Notes: generated by a model from the letters alone, not told the origin. A stretch of 64,000 bases of DNA from Theropithecus gelada (GCF_003255815.1 NC_037671.1:150356783-150420782); one strand, 5' to 3'; shown: positions 24,851-36,631, counted from the first letter of the stretch. Numbers and translations are program-made.

Positions 24851-25154
24851 TTAAAAGAAAGCTCTTCAAAGCTTTTCATAAGTTTTTGAAAAGTAAAATT
24901 CAGTTTTAAAAATGGGACAATATTTATGTGTTAAATTATTCTTACAGTAGGAAAGAGATTTCAAAGACTACTTAAAATATTTTTAATATATTATTGTACA
25001 TGGTATAAAATTCAAAATGTACAAATGAAACACAATAAAAAGTATTTGTGTGTGTGTATGTACCCTTGTACACATATTTTCTGCATATACTCGTTACATT
25101 TTAAATACTGTATCTTTACCCTTCTCTCTAATGTCTTGCAGATAGGACTAACTA

Positions 25155-25407
25155 TAGCTCTAGATCAATATTGTCTAGTACTTTCTGTGATGATGGAAGT
25201 ATTCTGTATTATCTAGTAGAGTAACCACTAGGATATGAGTCTAGAAGTGTATTTCTTACAACAGAATAATTTTAAAGTCAATTTTACTTAAACGTAGTAA
25301 CTATGGGTGACTGGCCTGTGGCTACCGTATTGAACAATGCCATACAAGATATTTATGTGTATGTTGCATTTTTCAAAAGCACATGGATCCCAAATTTTAA
25401 AATGAAG
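25155..25407. mobile_element. hAT-type MITE relic (MER3-like group)
   Basis: Phrases actttctgtgatgatggaag and ggcctgtggctaccgtattg match a common hAT-Charlie MITE family of mammals; the exact name is uncertain. Its right end lies in the first copy of the 112-bp tandem duplication. Confidence 0.55.
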
Positions 25408-25519
25408 AGTAACTATGGGTGACTGGCCTGTGGCTACCATATTGAACAATGCCATACAAGATATTTATGTCTATGTTGCATTTTTCAAAAGCACATGGAT
25501 CCCAAATTTTAAAATTAAG
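25296..25519 (+). repeat. 112-bp tandem duplication
   Basis: Two adjacent copies, 25296-25407 and 25408-25519, differ at three positions by eye (g/a, g/c and g/t). Both contain gtaactatgggtgactggcc and gcacatggatcccaaatttt. Confidence 0.95.
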
Positions 25520-25603
25520 AACAAAGTCATATATAACTGTGAATTTAATATTAATTAAAGCAGTCTGTAGTTCTGTACATTTTAAATTATGTGTGACTAA
25601 TAT

Positions 25604-26814
25604 GTAGAAAGCTGAAACTAGATCCCTTCCTTATACCTTATACAAAAATTAATTCAAGATGGATTAGAGACTTAAATGTTAGACCTAAAATCATAAAAAC
25701 CCTAGAAGAAAACCTAGGCAATACCATTCAGGACATAGGCTTGGGCAAAGACTTCATGACTAAAACACCAAAAGCAATGGCAACAAAAGCCAAAATAGAC
25801 ATATGGGATCTAATTAAACTGAAGAGCTTCTGCACTGCAAGAGAAACTACCATCAGAGTGAACAGGCAACCTATAGAATGGGAGAAAAATTTTCTAGTCT
25901 ACCCATCTGACAAAGGGCTAATATCCAGAATCTACAAAGAACTCAAACAAATTTACAAGAAAAAAACAACCCCATCAAAAAGTGAGCAAAGAATATGAAC
26001 AGACACTTCTCAAAAGAAGACATTTATACACCCAACAGATACATGAAAAAATGCTCATCATCACTGGTCATCAGAGAAATGCAAATCAAAACCACAATGA
26101 GATACCATCTCACACTGCTTAGAATGGTGATCATTAAAAAGTCAGGAAACAACAGATGCTGGAGAGGATGTGGAGAAATAGGAATTTTTTACACTATTGG
26201 TGGGAGTGTAAACTAGTTCAACCATTGTGGAAGACAGTGTGGTGATTCCTCAAGGATCTAGAACTAGAAATACCATTTGACCCAGTGATCCCATTACTGG
26301 GTGTATACCCAAAGGATTATAAATCATGCTACTCTAAAGACACGTGCACACATATATTTATTGTGGCACTATTCACAATAGCAAAGACTTGGAACCAACC
26401 CTCATGTTCATCAGTGATAGACTGGATTAAGAAAATATGGCACATATATGCCATAGAATACCATGCAGCCATAAAAAAAGATGAGTCTGTGTCCTTTGCA
26501 GGGACATGAATGAAGCTGGAAACCATCATTCTCAGCAAACTGTCACAAGGACAGAAAACCAAACACTGCATGTTCTCTCATAAGTGGGAATTGAACAGTG
26601 AGAACACTTGGACACAGGGCGCGGAACATCACACACTGGGGCTTGTTGGGGGGTGAGGGACTGGGGGAGGGATAGCATTAGGAGAAATACTTAATGTGAA
26701 TGACGAGTTGATGGGTGCAGCAAACCAGCATGGCATATGTATACCTATGTAACAAATCTGCATGTTGTACACATGTACCCTAGAACTTAAAGTATAATAA
26801 AAAATAAATAAATA
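25604..26814 (+). mobile_element. 5'-truncated L1 (primate L1PA-like), 3' end
   Basis: About 1.2 kb covering the C-terminal part of L1 ORF2 and the 3' UTR, ending in ccctagaacttaaagtataa and a (AAAT)n tail. Conceptual fragments include LIKLKSFCTARETTIRVNRQ near 25810 and EIGIFYTIGG near 26180. Frames are broken by stops near 25998 and 26216, so nothing functional is encoded. It is flanked by a 15-bp duplication atgtgtgactaatat (25589-25603) and atgtgtggctaatat (26815-26829). Confidence 0.95.
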
Positions 26815-26952
26815 ATGTGTGGCTAATATATTTTATTTTAAAATCAAGTAGCTTAAATAAGAAGATGGGAGTTCATTTTGGAGAACATGCTGCAAATCAG
26901 AGAAAGCTGTGAAATGGCTGTTTGTAGAATAGCAGATCTCAACCAAATCAGA

Positions 26953-27010
26953 ACATTTAAATCAACTTAAAGTGGAAAAATTCAGAAGATTAAGAAGCAG
27001 CATATCTCAG
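26953..27010 (+). repeat. 58-bp perfect direct repeat, copy 1
   Basis: Identical by eye to 28588-28645, starting acatttaaatcaacttaaag and ending agcagcatatctcag. The flanks on both sides are unrelated. Confidence 0.95.
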
Positions 27011-28587
27011 AACATGGGCTCATTTTCCATTATTTTATTCAAGAAATATTTACTGAGTGCCTAATGTGTGCCATGCAAGAAAGGAACTTGCCCAAGACCC
27101 TGACTCTGCTTACTGCCAGTGCCCCAAACTCATTTCCTTTTGTAAAAGAAAAAGCTTCAGAAGAAAATCAGTTTTCATTCAGCTACTACAAGTGATTTAT
27201 TTAGCAGGAGCCCCTTGCTCACTTCTGTAGTCAGTCGGCTAACTCTGGGCTGGAACACTAGTAGGGAAAAAGTGAAGTATGTGTTCATTCTATGAGTGCC
27301 TACACCATTTTAATGTAAAAAAGCCAAGAGATTCCAGAATTTAAAAAGCTTTTTAACATTCCTTTATGGAAAGGTATAAATAAGCTCGGAATCGTGGTGT
27401 CCAGCCACATTGCCTCATTCTTCTGCCCTTGGGGAAGCCCACAGTGTAATTTGTCTTTTCTTTTGGCTTTCACCTTGTCTTCCCCAAACAGTGATTGCTT
27501 CTTATGTTAGCATTGCATTTGATCTAAGTCTTATTCGTTTTTTGCACTTTGAAAATTTTCTGTTATGACATGTTTTGTTTTCATAATAAAAGAAGAAAAA
27601 TAAATAATAGCATAAAACATAGTCCAGGTCACAGAGTTGATGAAAGCCTGACAAAGCAGAGATTGTGAAGAGAAGGTAAATTGGAGTGGGAAAGATAGGA
27701 TTAGAAGATAGAATTGACAAAGCTTGACTACAGTTTAAAACACTGGTTTTATGTAATTGTGATCTATTTTAAAGAAAGACAAATGCAAAATAAAGGTTTT
27801 GGTTTTTTTTCCCACTTGTACTCACGGCAATCAAATCTTAAATGTATTTCATTATTTTTCAGTCACTCATCGTTTAAGATGATTTGCCAAGTGTATTTTT
27901 AGCCCACAATATAAAATCAGTGTATATTTGGGGTCATGAAAAATGCTTAGATGAAATAATGGGAGTTCGTTTTTCTGCAAGACCATTTTTTTTCTGTTTA
28001 TCTTAAGTTAATGATAACAAATCCCTATTGTGAGATTATCTTACTAAGATAGGTACTGGCTTAAAAACAAAAAGTAAGGACTGAAAGATTAAAGCCCTGA
28101 AAAGGAATGCTTGAAGAGCATTAACTTTACCAGATTCCTCAGGTTGGCAGCTATTCCCCTTTGCAAAAAGTGTTAGAAATTGATCTCTTTACTTGGAAGG
28201 AAGGATTTTACAGAGGGCTTCCAGAAACACATCTGATTTCCAGTTGCAATATCAGAATATTCTAGTTATATTGATAATCTCCAGAGAAACAAAGTCTATG
28301 AGTACTCTAGTCAAAGCAAAAGATTATCTGATTGTAGAATTTCTAAGGTATTATTTCTAAGGTATTCTAGCTTTTTTTCTGAAGTAACAACTGTGTTTGG
28401 CTATATGTGTTGACAATAATAGTCTGTGTAGAAAAGGGAGAGAAAAATAAAACAATGTATCCCATTTTGTTATTTCCAAGAGGAAAATGAGTCTCTAATG
28501 AGATGTCTCCAAACAGTGCTGCCGTTCATCAAAGCACATGCCCCAGATCTGAGTGAATTTAATTATCGTGGGGACAGTGAAACGAGG

Positions 28588-28645
28588 ACATTTAAATCAA
28601 CTTAAAGTGGAAAAATTCAGAAGATTAAGAAGCAGCATATCTCAG
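28588..28645 (+). repeat. 58-bp perfect direct repeat, copy 2
   Basis: Second identical copy, 1635 bp downstream of the first and in the same orientation. There is no A tail and no recognisable transposon end. Confidence 0.95.
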
Positions 28646-29067
28646 GCTGCATAGAATTAATATTAATATTTGACATCTCTTTTCTCTTAGAAGGAATCAT
28701 CTTTGGAAGGGGGCAACAAAGTTAATCCCAAACATGTTTTTGATTAGCCAGTACATCAGAATCAGCCCATCATTTTGGAGAAAGAGATCAGTTCTCTGCA
28801 TAGATAAGCCTTCCAATGTTAAGAGACAAGCTCTGTGTGGTATCTAGATTGCTGCAGAATAATTTGAGCCTCACGCAGGACTTTTGATCAGAAGAGAAAT
28901 TTTGATCAGGAGGGAAATTGTTTTATTAGGGGTATTATCTGAACTTTGCTAGAGCTATTTACTCCTTTACCAGAAAAATAAGTTAAAATCTGAGGATAGA
29001 AAATAATATGTTTCATGAAAATAATTCCTTTTTATGAGTCTCCAATTGTTTGGTTGGTGATTTTTGG

Positions 29068-31402
29068 TTATTTATTTATTTATTATTAATTATATGATTC
29101 TTTCAATAGCTTTTGGTGGTACAAGTGGTTTTTGGTTATGTGGATGAATGGTATAGTGGTGGAGTCTGAAATGTTAGTGCACCTGTCAACTGAGTAATGT
29201 ACATTGTATCCAATATGTAATTTTTTTATCCCTCAGCCACATCCCACCCTCCCCTGGTTCGTTATTATACTATGTATGTTTTTGCATCCTCATAGCTTAG
29301 CTCCCACTTAGAAGCGAGAACATGTAATATTTGATTTTTTCATTCCTAAGTTACTTCACCTAGAATACTTACCTCCATTTCCATCCAAGTTGCTGCAGAG
29401 GACATTATTTTGTTCTTTTCTGTGGCTGAGTGGTAGTCCATGGTGTATATAGACCACATTTTCTTTATCTACTCATCAGTTGATGGGCACTTAGGTTTAT
29501 TCCGTATCTTTGCAATTGTGAATTGTGCTGCAATAAACATACACATGCAGGTATTGTTTTCGTATAATGACTGTTTTTCCTTTGAGTAGATACCCAGTAA
29601 TGCGATTGGTGGATCGAATGGTAGATCTACTTTTAATTTCTTTGAGAAATCACCATACTGCAAAGGTTGTACTAATTTATATTCCCACCAGCAATGTATA
29701 AGTGTTCCCTTTTCACCACATCCACACACAACATCTATTGTTTTTTGATTTTTTAATAACAGCCATTCTGGCTAGAATAAGGTGGTATTTCACTGTGGTT
29801 TTAATTTGTATCTCCCTGATGATTCGTGATATAGAGCATTTTAAAAAATATATTTGTTGGCCATTACATATCTTTTTTTTTTTTTTTAGAAATATCTATT
29901 CATGTCATTTGCCCACATTTTGATGGGATTATTTGCTTTTATCTTGCTGATTGAGTAGCTTATAGATTCTAGATATTAGTCCTTTGTCAGATGCATAGTT
30001 TGTAAATATTTTCTCCCATTCTGTGGGTTGTCTGTTTACTCTCATGATCTCTTTTTATTTTTGTTGTTGTGAACAAGCTTTTTAGTTTAATTAGGTCACA
30101 TTTATTTTTGTTTTTATTGCATTTGCTTTTGGGGTCTAAGTCATAAATTCTTTGCTTAGGCCAATGTCCAGAAGAGTTTTTGTTTGTTTGTTTGTTTTTA
30201 AGGAAGAGTCTTTCTCTGTCACCCAGGCTGGAGTTCACTGGCGCAATCTCAGCTCACTGCAACCTCCACCACCTGGGTTCAAGTGATTCTCTTGCCTCAG
30301 CCTCCTGAGTAGCTGGAACTACAGGCAGATGCCACCACACCCACCTAATTTTTGTATCTTTAGCACAGATGGGGTTTCACTATGTTGGTCAGGCTGGTCT
30401 CAAACTCCAGACCTCGTGATCTGCCTGCTTCGGCCTCCCGAAGTGCTGGGATTACAGGCGTGAGCCACCGCGCCCAGCCCAGAAGAGTTTTTACTAGGTT
30501 TTCTTCTAGAGATTTTGTGGTTCAGGTCTTAGAGTTAAGTCTTTAATCCATCTTGAGTTGATTTTTATGTGTGGTGAGAGATAAGGGATGCAGTTTCATT
30601 GTTCTACATATAGCTATTCAGTTTTTCCAGCACCATTTATTGAATAGGATTTCCTTTCCCCAATTTATGTTTTTGTATGCTCTGTTGAAGATCAATTGGT
30701 TGTATTTGGTTTTATTTCTGGGTTCTTTATTCTGTTGCGTTGCAATGTCTATATATCTATATTTATACAGGTACCATGCGGTTTTAGTAACTATAGCCTT
30801 GTAGTATAATTTGAAGTCGGGTAATGTGATGCCTTCAGATTTGTTCTTTTTGCTTAGGATTGCTTTGGCTATTTGGGCTCTTTTTTGGTTCCATATGAGT
30901 TTTAAGATTGTTTTTTCTAATTCTGTGAAAAATGATGTTGGTATTTTGATAGGAATTGCATTTAATCTGTCGATTGCTTTGGGCAGTATGGGCATTTTCA
31001 CAATATTGATTCTCCTAGTCCATGAGCATGGGATGTATTTTTATTTGTTCATGTCATCTACAGTTCCTTTCAGCAGTGTTTTGTAAGTTTCCTTATAGAG
31101 ATATTTTGAGTTATTTTTTTTTCTCTTTCTTTTTTCTCTTACTGTCCTTGAGTTCTTGATTTGATTGTCAGCTTAGTCATTGTTGCTGTAGCAGTGCTAC
31201 TGATTTGTGTACATTGATTTTGTATCCTGAGACTTTACTGAATTTATCAAATCTAGGAGTCTTATGGAGGAGTCTTCAGGGTTTCTAGGTATTTGATTGT
31301 ATAATTGGCAAACAGAGATAGTTTGACTTCCTCTTTTTTATTTTGGATACTCTTAATTTCTTTCTCTTTCCTGATTGCTCTGGCTAGGACTTCCAGTTTT
31401 GG
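29068..31402 (-). mobile_element. L1 fragment (L1PB/L1MA-like), 3' UTR and ORF2 end
   Basis: Reverse-strand L1, entered from its 3' end: ctcatagcttagctcccact, ttctttatctactcatcagt, agtagatacccagtaatgcg, then ORF2 up to the Gly/Leu-rich end at gctctggctaggacttccag. The reverse frame at 30618-31001 keeps a typical ORF2 block (PILPKAIDRLNAIPIKIPTS). It is 5' truncated, has many stops, and is interrupted by an Alu. Confidence 0.93.
30182..30478 (-). mobile_element. Alu element nested in L1
   Basis: Complete reverse-strand Alu with target duplication ccagaagagttttt at 30168-30181 and 30479-30492; both are L1 sequence. Confidence 0.96.
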
Positions 31403-32975
31403 TCTTTTAAACAAACCTTAAAAGATGGCTAAACTAAGAGATGGGGAGTATATTCATCTATGACTTTTCCTCTGCTGCTCTGTCTCTTATGCTATATACT
31501 AATTTATTAGCCAATAAATATCTAAGAACCTGGCTGCTCAGTGTTCAGTAAATAATAGCCTAGTTGAAATACCTTGTTGGAATATGGGACCTTTATCTCA
31601 AAGCCGAATGTCTCATTTTTCTCACCATGCTTAGTTGTCATGTCTTTATGATTGTATTAGGGGATATTTTACTATTTCTGTTTCTGTTTGTGTTATATGT
31701 TGATGTGTATTATGTCAGTTAAGCCTAATAAAAGATCCTATTAGAGACCCAAGGAAGTACAATTGTCACCATTTGAGATATAAGAAAACAAAGGCTCAAG
31801 GTGTGAAATTCCTACCCTGAGGTAAGAGTTCTCTTAAGTGTTGTAGCCTCAGGGAGGGACCTCTCTAGCATGTCAGACTGATTTGTTTGGCATCACAGAG
31901 CAATGCAGTGTAGTATCAAGTTTCAGTCCCTGTGTATCCTACAGTTATCTCATTTTTCTACCCAAACAGGTTCTTATCCATTGACCAGCATCAAATAGGA
32001 CATATGCTCAAGAGGGTGAAGGAAATAGAAATGTATAAGATATATCTTACTGTGCCTAGATACTTTCTATGTAGGCACAGGGAAAGGGGACATAATTTAA
32101 AAATATGTATTTACATATGAGTAGAGTACAACATATACTAGAGGCCAAGGCCCTTGTTCTCAAAGCACTTAGATTCTGGTAAGCCAAAAACATTCTCGAC
32201 TGTCAAGTACAGAGTGACATATCCATTAATTACAGAGTGTGTGTCAACTGAAAATATTTTGAGGTATTGGCTTTCAGTGAATTCTGATAAACTTTATCTC
32301 TTACACATCTTTGGCTCAGGAGTAAAGAATTTGTAACATCAAATATGTTAACTAATAATCAGCCAGCTATCAGTAATCATAATGAAAATCATGTGTTGTC
32401 ATTATGGCATTTTTCTATCTTAGGAAATGCAGCTCTTTCTTCACTACTATTGCCGTATGTTTAAAGGAAAAGAATTACTCTTATGTGACCCAGTTCACAC
32501 CTTGCCAAATCCTTTTACTCTGTATGTGAGCCAATTACAAAGGGCTTGTTTTTACAAATGTGCTTGCCCATCAGTCCAAAAGTACCACTGAAACCAGAAA
32601 TATTTTCTTAAAATGTAATCTTCCAAACATGGCATTCTGGTAGCATAACCATATATTGTGATTTTTAAAAATGCTCAACATTTCATAGCCTATGGAAGAA
32701 TCTCATTTTTCCTCAGGCCTATGGCAGTTCTCAATAATTTTATGAGATGTAGTATTGACTATATCAAGTTGAAGAAAGGTCACAGATCTCCATGTAAGAA
32801 TTTGTAAGTGATTAGAAAATAAAAAAGAACAATAAATGTAATGAAACATATTATAAGGAAAGTGTTTTCTGTATCAGTTCATTAGTTTTCAAAGCCCAGC
32901 AGCATGAAATTAATACGATTTCTACCAGCAAATCATCTCTCCAATGTTTTTTCTTTTTTTCCCCTCTTTTCTTAG
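31403..32975. other. NCOA7 intron upstream of the first recognised exon
   Basis: AT-rich intron, no repeat clearly recognised. It ends in the pyrimidine-rich tract ttttttcccctcttttcttag that forms the splice acceptor for the exon at 32976. Confidence 0.5.
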
Positions 32976-33196
32976 ATTGAAAAAGAAAAAACAAGCCAAA
33001 CAAAATGCAGAGACAGCCTCAGCTATGGCTACAAGGACTCATACTGGGAAGGAAGATGCCAATACAGTAGTTTTAGAGCCAGACAAGTGCAACATTGCTG
33101 TGGAAGAGGAATATATGACTGATGAGAAGAAAAAGAGAAAAAGTAATCAGTTAAAGGAGATTAGGCGTACAGAACTAAAGAGATATTATAGTATCG
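32976..33196 (+). CDS. NCOA7: NCOA7 coding exon, N-terminal basic region
   Basis: The acceptor is a T/C-rich tract ending in cttag at 32971-32975 and the donor is gtgagt from 33197. The first base completes an Arg codon begun upstream, then reading starts LKKKKQAKQNAE at 32977. The exon encodes about 73 residues (roughly 18-90), with lysine clusters KKKK and DEKKKRKSNQ that could act as nuclear localisation signals. The acidic stretch VEEEYMTDE lies between them. It ends ...ELKRYYSI plus the first base of an Asp codon. From memory, the human protein has Val and Asn where this copy has Met (in ASAMAT) and Ala (in KEDANT). This is the most 5' coding exon I can find here. Confidence 0.96.
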
Positions 33197-33289
33197 GTGA
33201 GTATTCATGGCGTTACTGCAGTATTTTCATTTAAAAAGCCTATAAAAATTTTTAAAAGACTATCATTTGTGATGGATCATAATAATGGT

Positions 33290-33445
33290 AACAGTTTGTG
33301 GAGCAGCTGCTATGTGCCCCTGGCCCTTGCTTTATATACATAATCTTGTGTAAGGGGATCACACTAAAATAATGTCTCATTTAAATTTGTGTTCCCAGCA
33401 TTTAACACAGTGCCCAGCATGTATTGTGTACTAATAAACGTTTAT
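33290..33445 (+). repeat. MIR/L2-like fragment
   Basis: Ends with cagcatttaacacagtgccc and actaataaacgtttatctga, similar to the 3' end of L2/MIR elements. Confidence 0.5.
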
Positions 33446-33614
33446 CTGAAGAAGAGTCACTTTCTCTTTATGAGAAATATTTTTCTCATCGTATGTAGAC
33501 ATATTCATAAATATGCCGATAGAAATGCCTGTACTTTTTGTCATTTGCTAGACAGTAGAAAATGGAGGAGACATGGCCTAGCATCTGTCAGTTAAAAAAA
33601 AAAAAACAAACCCT

Positions 33615-33857
33615 AGGGGTCTTTTTTTTTTTTTTTGACAAGGAGTCTTGCTCTGTTGCCTAGGCTGGCGTGCAATGGCATGACCTCGGCTCGCTGCAAC
33701 CTCTGCCTCCCAGGTTCAAGCAATTCTTCTGCCTCAGCCTCCTGAGTAACTGGGACTGCAGGCACCCGCCACCACTCCTGGCTAATTTTTTGTATTTTTA
33801 GCAGATGGGGTTTCACCATGTTGACCAGGCTGGTCTTGAATTCCTGACCTCAGACAC
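33615..33857 (-). mobile_element. 5'-truncated Alu
   Basis: Reverse Alu starting with a T tract at 33620 and ending at ctgacctcag (33844-33853), losing its last 50 or so bases. Flanks gggagtctt and ggggtcttt are similar. Confidence 0.9.
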
Positions 33858-34074
33858 TTGGGAGTCTTAAAGGGAATCTTGAAATGAGTCCACAGTGTTA
33901 CATAGTTTCTCAGAACAACCCCTGCATCTGAAACTACATTCGAAGAAGTGGCATATCTAGCTTGACCTGAATCATCCATCCCATACCTACTGTTATATCA
34001 CATACACCCACTGATTTTCTTTCAAAGAGAATGCAAATAAATGAAATAAATAAAGGGTACCAGGAATCAGAACT

Positions 34075-34866
34075 TGGCATGGTATACAGGTTATGGCATA
34101 GTTGAGATTGCTAGGAAAGGGAGAGAATACTGAGAGCAGTATCTGAGAACACACTGCAAATACGGTAAATGAAATATGGTTTTGTAGCAGAGCAATGACA
34201 CTTGTTCTGGGCCACCCTCAAGTTGGTCCTAGTTAATACCAAAGTTACAGGAAGACATACGTTTATGTCTCCATGGTTTTTTAATTTTTTTTATTTATTT
34301 TATTTATTTACTTATTTATTTTGAGATGGACTCTCACCCTTCGCCCAGGCTGGAGTGCAGTGGCACGATCTCGGCTCACTGCAAGCTCTGCCTCCCGGGT
34401 TCACGGCATCCTCCTGCCTCAGCCTCCCCAGTAGCTGGGACTACAGGTGCCCGCCACCACGCCCAGCTAATTTTTTGTATATTTAGTAGAGATGGGGTTT
34501 CACCATGTTAGCCAGGATGGTCTCGAACTCGACCTCGTGATCTACCCTCCTCGGCCTCCCAAAGTCCTGGGATTACAGACATGAGCCACCACACCTGGCC
34601 GTGTCTCCATGTTTAATGTAACCTTCCAACAGTGTTAGAAGACATATGGCATGGCATGCAGGTCATGGCATACTTGAGATTGCTAGGAAAGGAGAGAAAG
34701 CAAAGGGCAGTTACTGAGAACACACAGAATACGGTAAATGAAATGTGGCCTTGTAGCAGAGCAATGACACTTGTTCTGGGGTGCCCTAAACTTGGTCCTA
34801 GTTAATGCCAAAGTTACAGGAAGACATACCTTGTATCCATGTTTAATGTAACCTTCCAACAGTGTT
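34075..34866 (+). repeat. Local tandem duplication of about 220 bp, first copy split by an Alu
   Basis: Copy 1 is 34075-34275 plus 34612-34636; copy 2 is 34647-34866. Both contain gttgagattgctaggaaagg or its close variant, acggtaaatgaaat, gcagagcaatgacacttgtt, caaagttacaggaagacata and taaccttccaacagtgtt, in the same order. Differences of several percent mean it is old. The Alu lies only in copy 1. Confidence 0.92.
34276..34601 (-). mobile_element. AluY-like element
   Basis: Reverse-strand Alu with a T-rich (TTTA)n tail at 34276-34321. Target duplication tgtctccatg at 34266-34275 and 34602-34611. Confidence 0.95.
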
Positions 34867-35190
34867 CAAAGATAAAATGGACTGCCCTTGAGGTAGTAAT
34901 AAGTGCTGCATTGCTGATGTTGCTACCATACAGGCAGATGCTCTCTCGGCAGCCGAAAGCATGTGGTTTGTAGCTTTACAGTCGGCTAAGATGATTGTAT
35001 AATGTATTACATGTCTTAATGGATGTTTTTAATCTCAAGCTATTCAGTATTTTATAAAAAGCTGTAACTGTCAACCTGTTGAAAGATACTTCTGTGCTGT
35101 TAATAAGCTTCCTCTTAAAATGTAAATATTAAATATTATCCCTTATTTCCAAAAAGAGGAAAAGGATTAAGGAAAATTGCATTTCATATC
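34867..35190. other. Intronic sequence without recognisable feature
   Basis: AT-rich, no gene or repeat seen. Confidence 0.4.
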
Positions 35191-35466
35191 TTTTGTTTGT
35201 TTTGAGATTGGTTCTTGCACTGTCACTCAGGCTGGAGTACAGTGGTAGGATTATAGCTCACTGCAACCTCCGACTTCAGGGCTCAAGCAGTCTTCCTGCC
35301 TCAACCTCCTGAGTAGCTGGGATTACAGGCACATGACACCACACCTAGCTCTATATATACATATTTTTTTTTTTNATATTTTTTTTTTTTTTAAGAGAGA
35401 GAGATGGGATCTCACCATAAAACTGGTTTCAAGCTTCTAGCCCCAAGCAGTCTTCCTGCCTCGAAG
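35191..35466 (-). mobile_element. AluJ-like element, 5' truncated at an ambiguous base
   Basis: Reverse-strand old Alu; the arm linker is a long T tract holding one N (35375). It breaks off after cttcctgcctcgaag next to another N at 35467. Confidence 0.85.
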
Positions 35467-35467
35467 N

Positions 35468-35561
35468 TAATGTAGGTGATGGTTTGATGGGTGCAGCAAA
35501 CCACCATGGCACATGTATACCTATGTAACAAACCTACATGTTCTGCGCATGTATCCTAGAA
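35468..35561 (+). mobile_element. L1 3' UTR fragment (L1PA-like)
   Basis: About 94 bases of young L1 3' end: gatgggtgcagcaaaccacc, acatgtatacctatgtaaca and tatcctagaactta. It begins directly after an ambiguous base and is followed by the T tract of another Alu. Confidence 0.9.
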
Positions 35562-35862
35562 CTTAATTTTTTTTTTTTTAAATACTGAGTCTCACTCTGT
35601 CACCCAGGCTGGAGTGCCATGGCACAATCTCAGCTCACTGCAATCTCTGCCTCTGGGGTTCAAGTGATTCTTCTGCCTTAGCCTCGCGAGTAGCTGAGAT
35701 TACAGGTGCACGCTATAATGCTTGGCTAATTTTCATTCTTTTAGTAGAGTCGGGATTTCACCATATTGGCCAGGCTGTTCTTGAACGCCTGACTTCAAGT
35801 GATCCACCCACTTTGGCCTCCTAAAGTGCTGGGATTACAGGCGTGATCCACTGCACCCGACC
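35562..35862 (-). mobile_element. Alu element (AluS-like)
   Basis: Complete reverse-strand Alu beginning with a T tract at 35564 and ending gcgtgatccactgcacccga. Confidence 0.92.
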
Positions 35863-35979
35863 CCAAAGTGTATGCTTTTTTTTTTTTTTTAAATGATTTC
35901 TCACTGTATTAGGATAGCCTTTTTATGTGGTATACTCTGTCGCGTGTGTAATGCTGAGTCTGAAACAATGCCCTTCATG

Positions 35980-36215
35980 CTTTACCTGACTGATTCTTTC
36001 TTGACTTAACAAAATCAGCTCAATCATCGTTTCTTCCAGAAGCCCTCCTTGTCCCTGTCCAGGTTAGACTGCCTTTCTGCATTGTTATTATGGATGTACT
36101 TGATTACCTATGTACAGGCTGGGGTGACTTAGACCCTAGAGTATTAGCTTTGTGTAGTGTCTTCAGCGTGACAGGTGCTCTTTAAGTGTGCATTGAAAGG
36201 AATAATTAATACGTA
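35980..36215 (+). repeat. L2-like LINE fragment
   Basis: The phrases ccagaagccctccttgtccc and gtgacaggtgctctttaagt resemble the 3' end of L2. Diverged. Confidence 0.45.
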
Positions 36216-36343
36216 CATAAATGAATACTCTATTTTTAATTGTTGGAGTTTCAAGAAAACTCTGGAAAAGCATAGGTAATAATGTAGTCATTGGGTCAGA
36301 AGTATCCTGTGATTTTATTTGGTAGCATTAAGTAAAGAAATGT

Positions 36344-36631
36344 GGCCAGGCTCAGTGGTTCACACTTGTAATTTTACCCAGCACTTTGGGAGGCTGAGGT
36401 AGGAGGATCACTGGAGGCCGGGAGTTCAAAGCCAGCTCGGGCAATGTACAAGATCCTGTCTCTACAAAATATACATTAGCCAGGCGTAGTGGCATACGCC
36501 TATAGTCCCAGCTACTTGGGATGGTGAGGTGAGAGAATTGCTTGAGTCCAGGAGTTGGAGGGTACACTAATATACTGCACTCCAGGCTGAGTGACAGAGC
36601 GAGACACTGTCTCTGAAACAAACAAACAAAA
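36344..36631 (+). mobile_element. AluJ-like element
   Basis: Old + strand Alu with gggcaatgtacaagatcctg. The A tail is (CAAA)n. The short direct repeat aagaaatg lies on both sides. Confidence 0.9.

Larger units (their letters stand above)
26830..29067. other. Non-coding sequence with a dispersed 58-bp repeat
   Basis: Mostly AT-rich. A short L2-like fragment (atttactgagtgcctaatgt) lies near 27049. Copies of the 58-bp perfect repeat occur at both ends of this interval. No gene is recognised. Confidence 0.4.

Noticed and set aside
30618..31001. 127-codon reverse frame resembling a protein domain
   Set aside because: It is a surviving piece of L1 ORF2 in a truncated, stop-containing L1, not a host gene.
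1..32975. Search for the NCOA7 start-codon exon
   Set aside because: I looked for the sequence encoding the lysine/glutamate-rich first 17 residues and did not find it; it may lie upstream of the window or be too short to see by eye.
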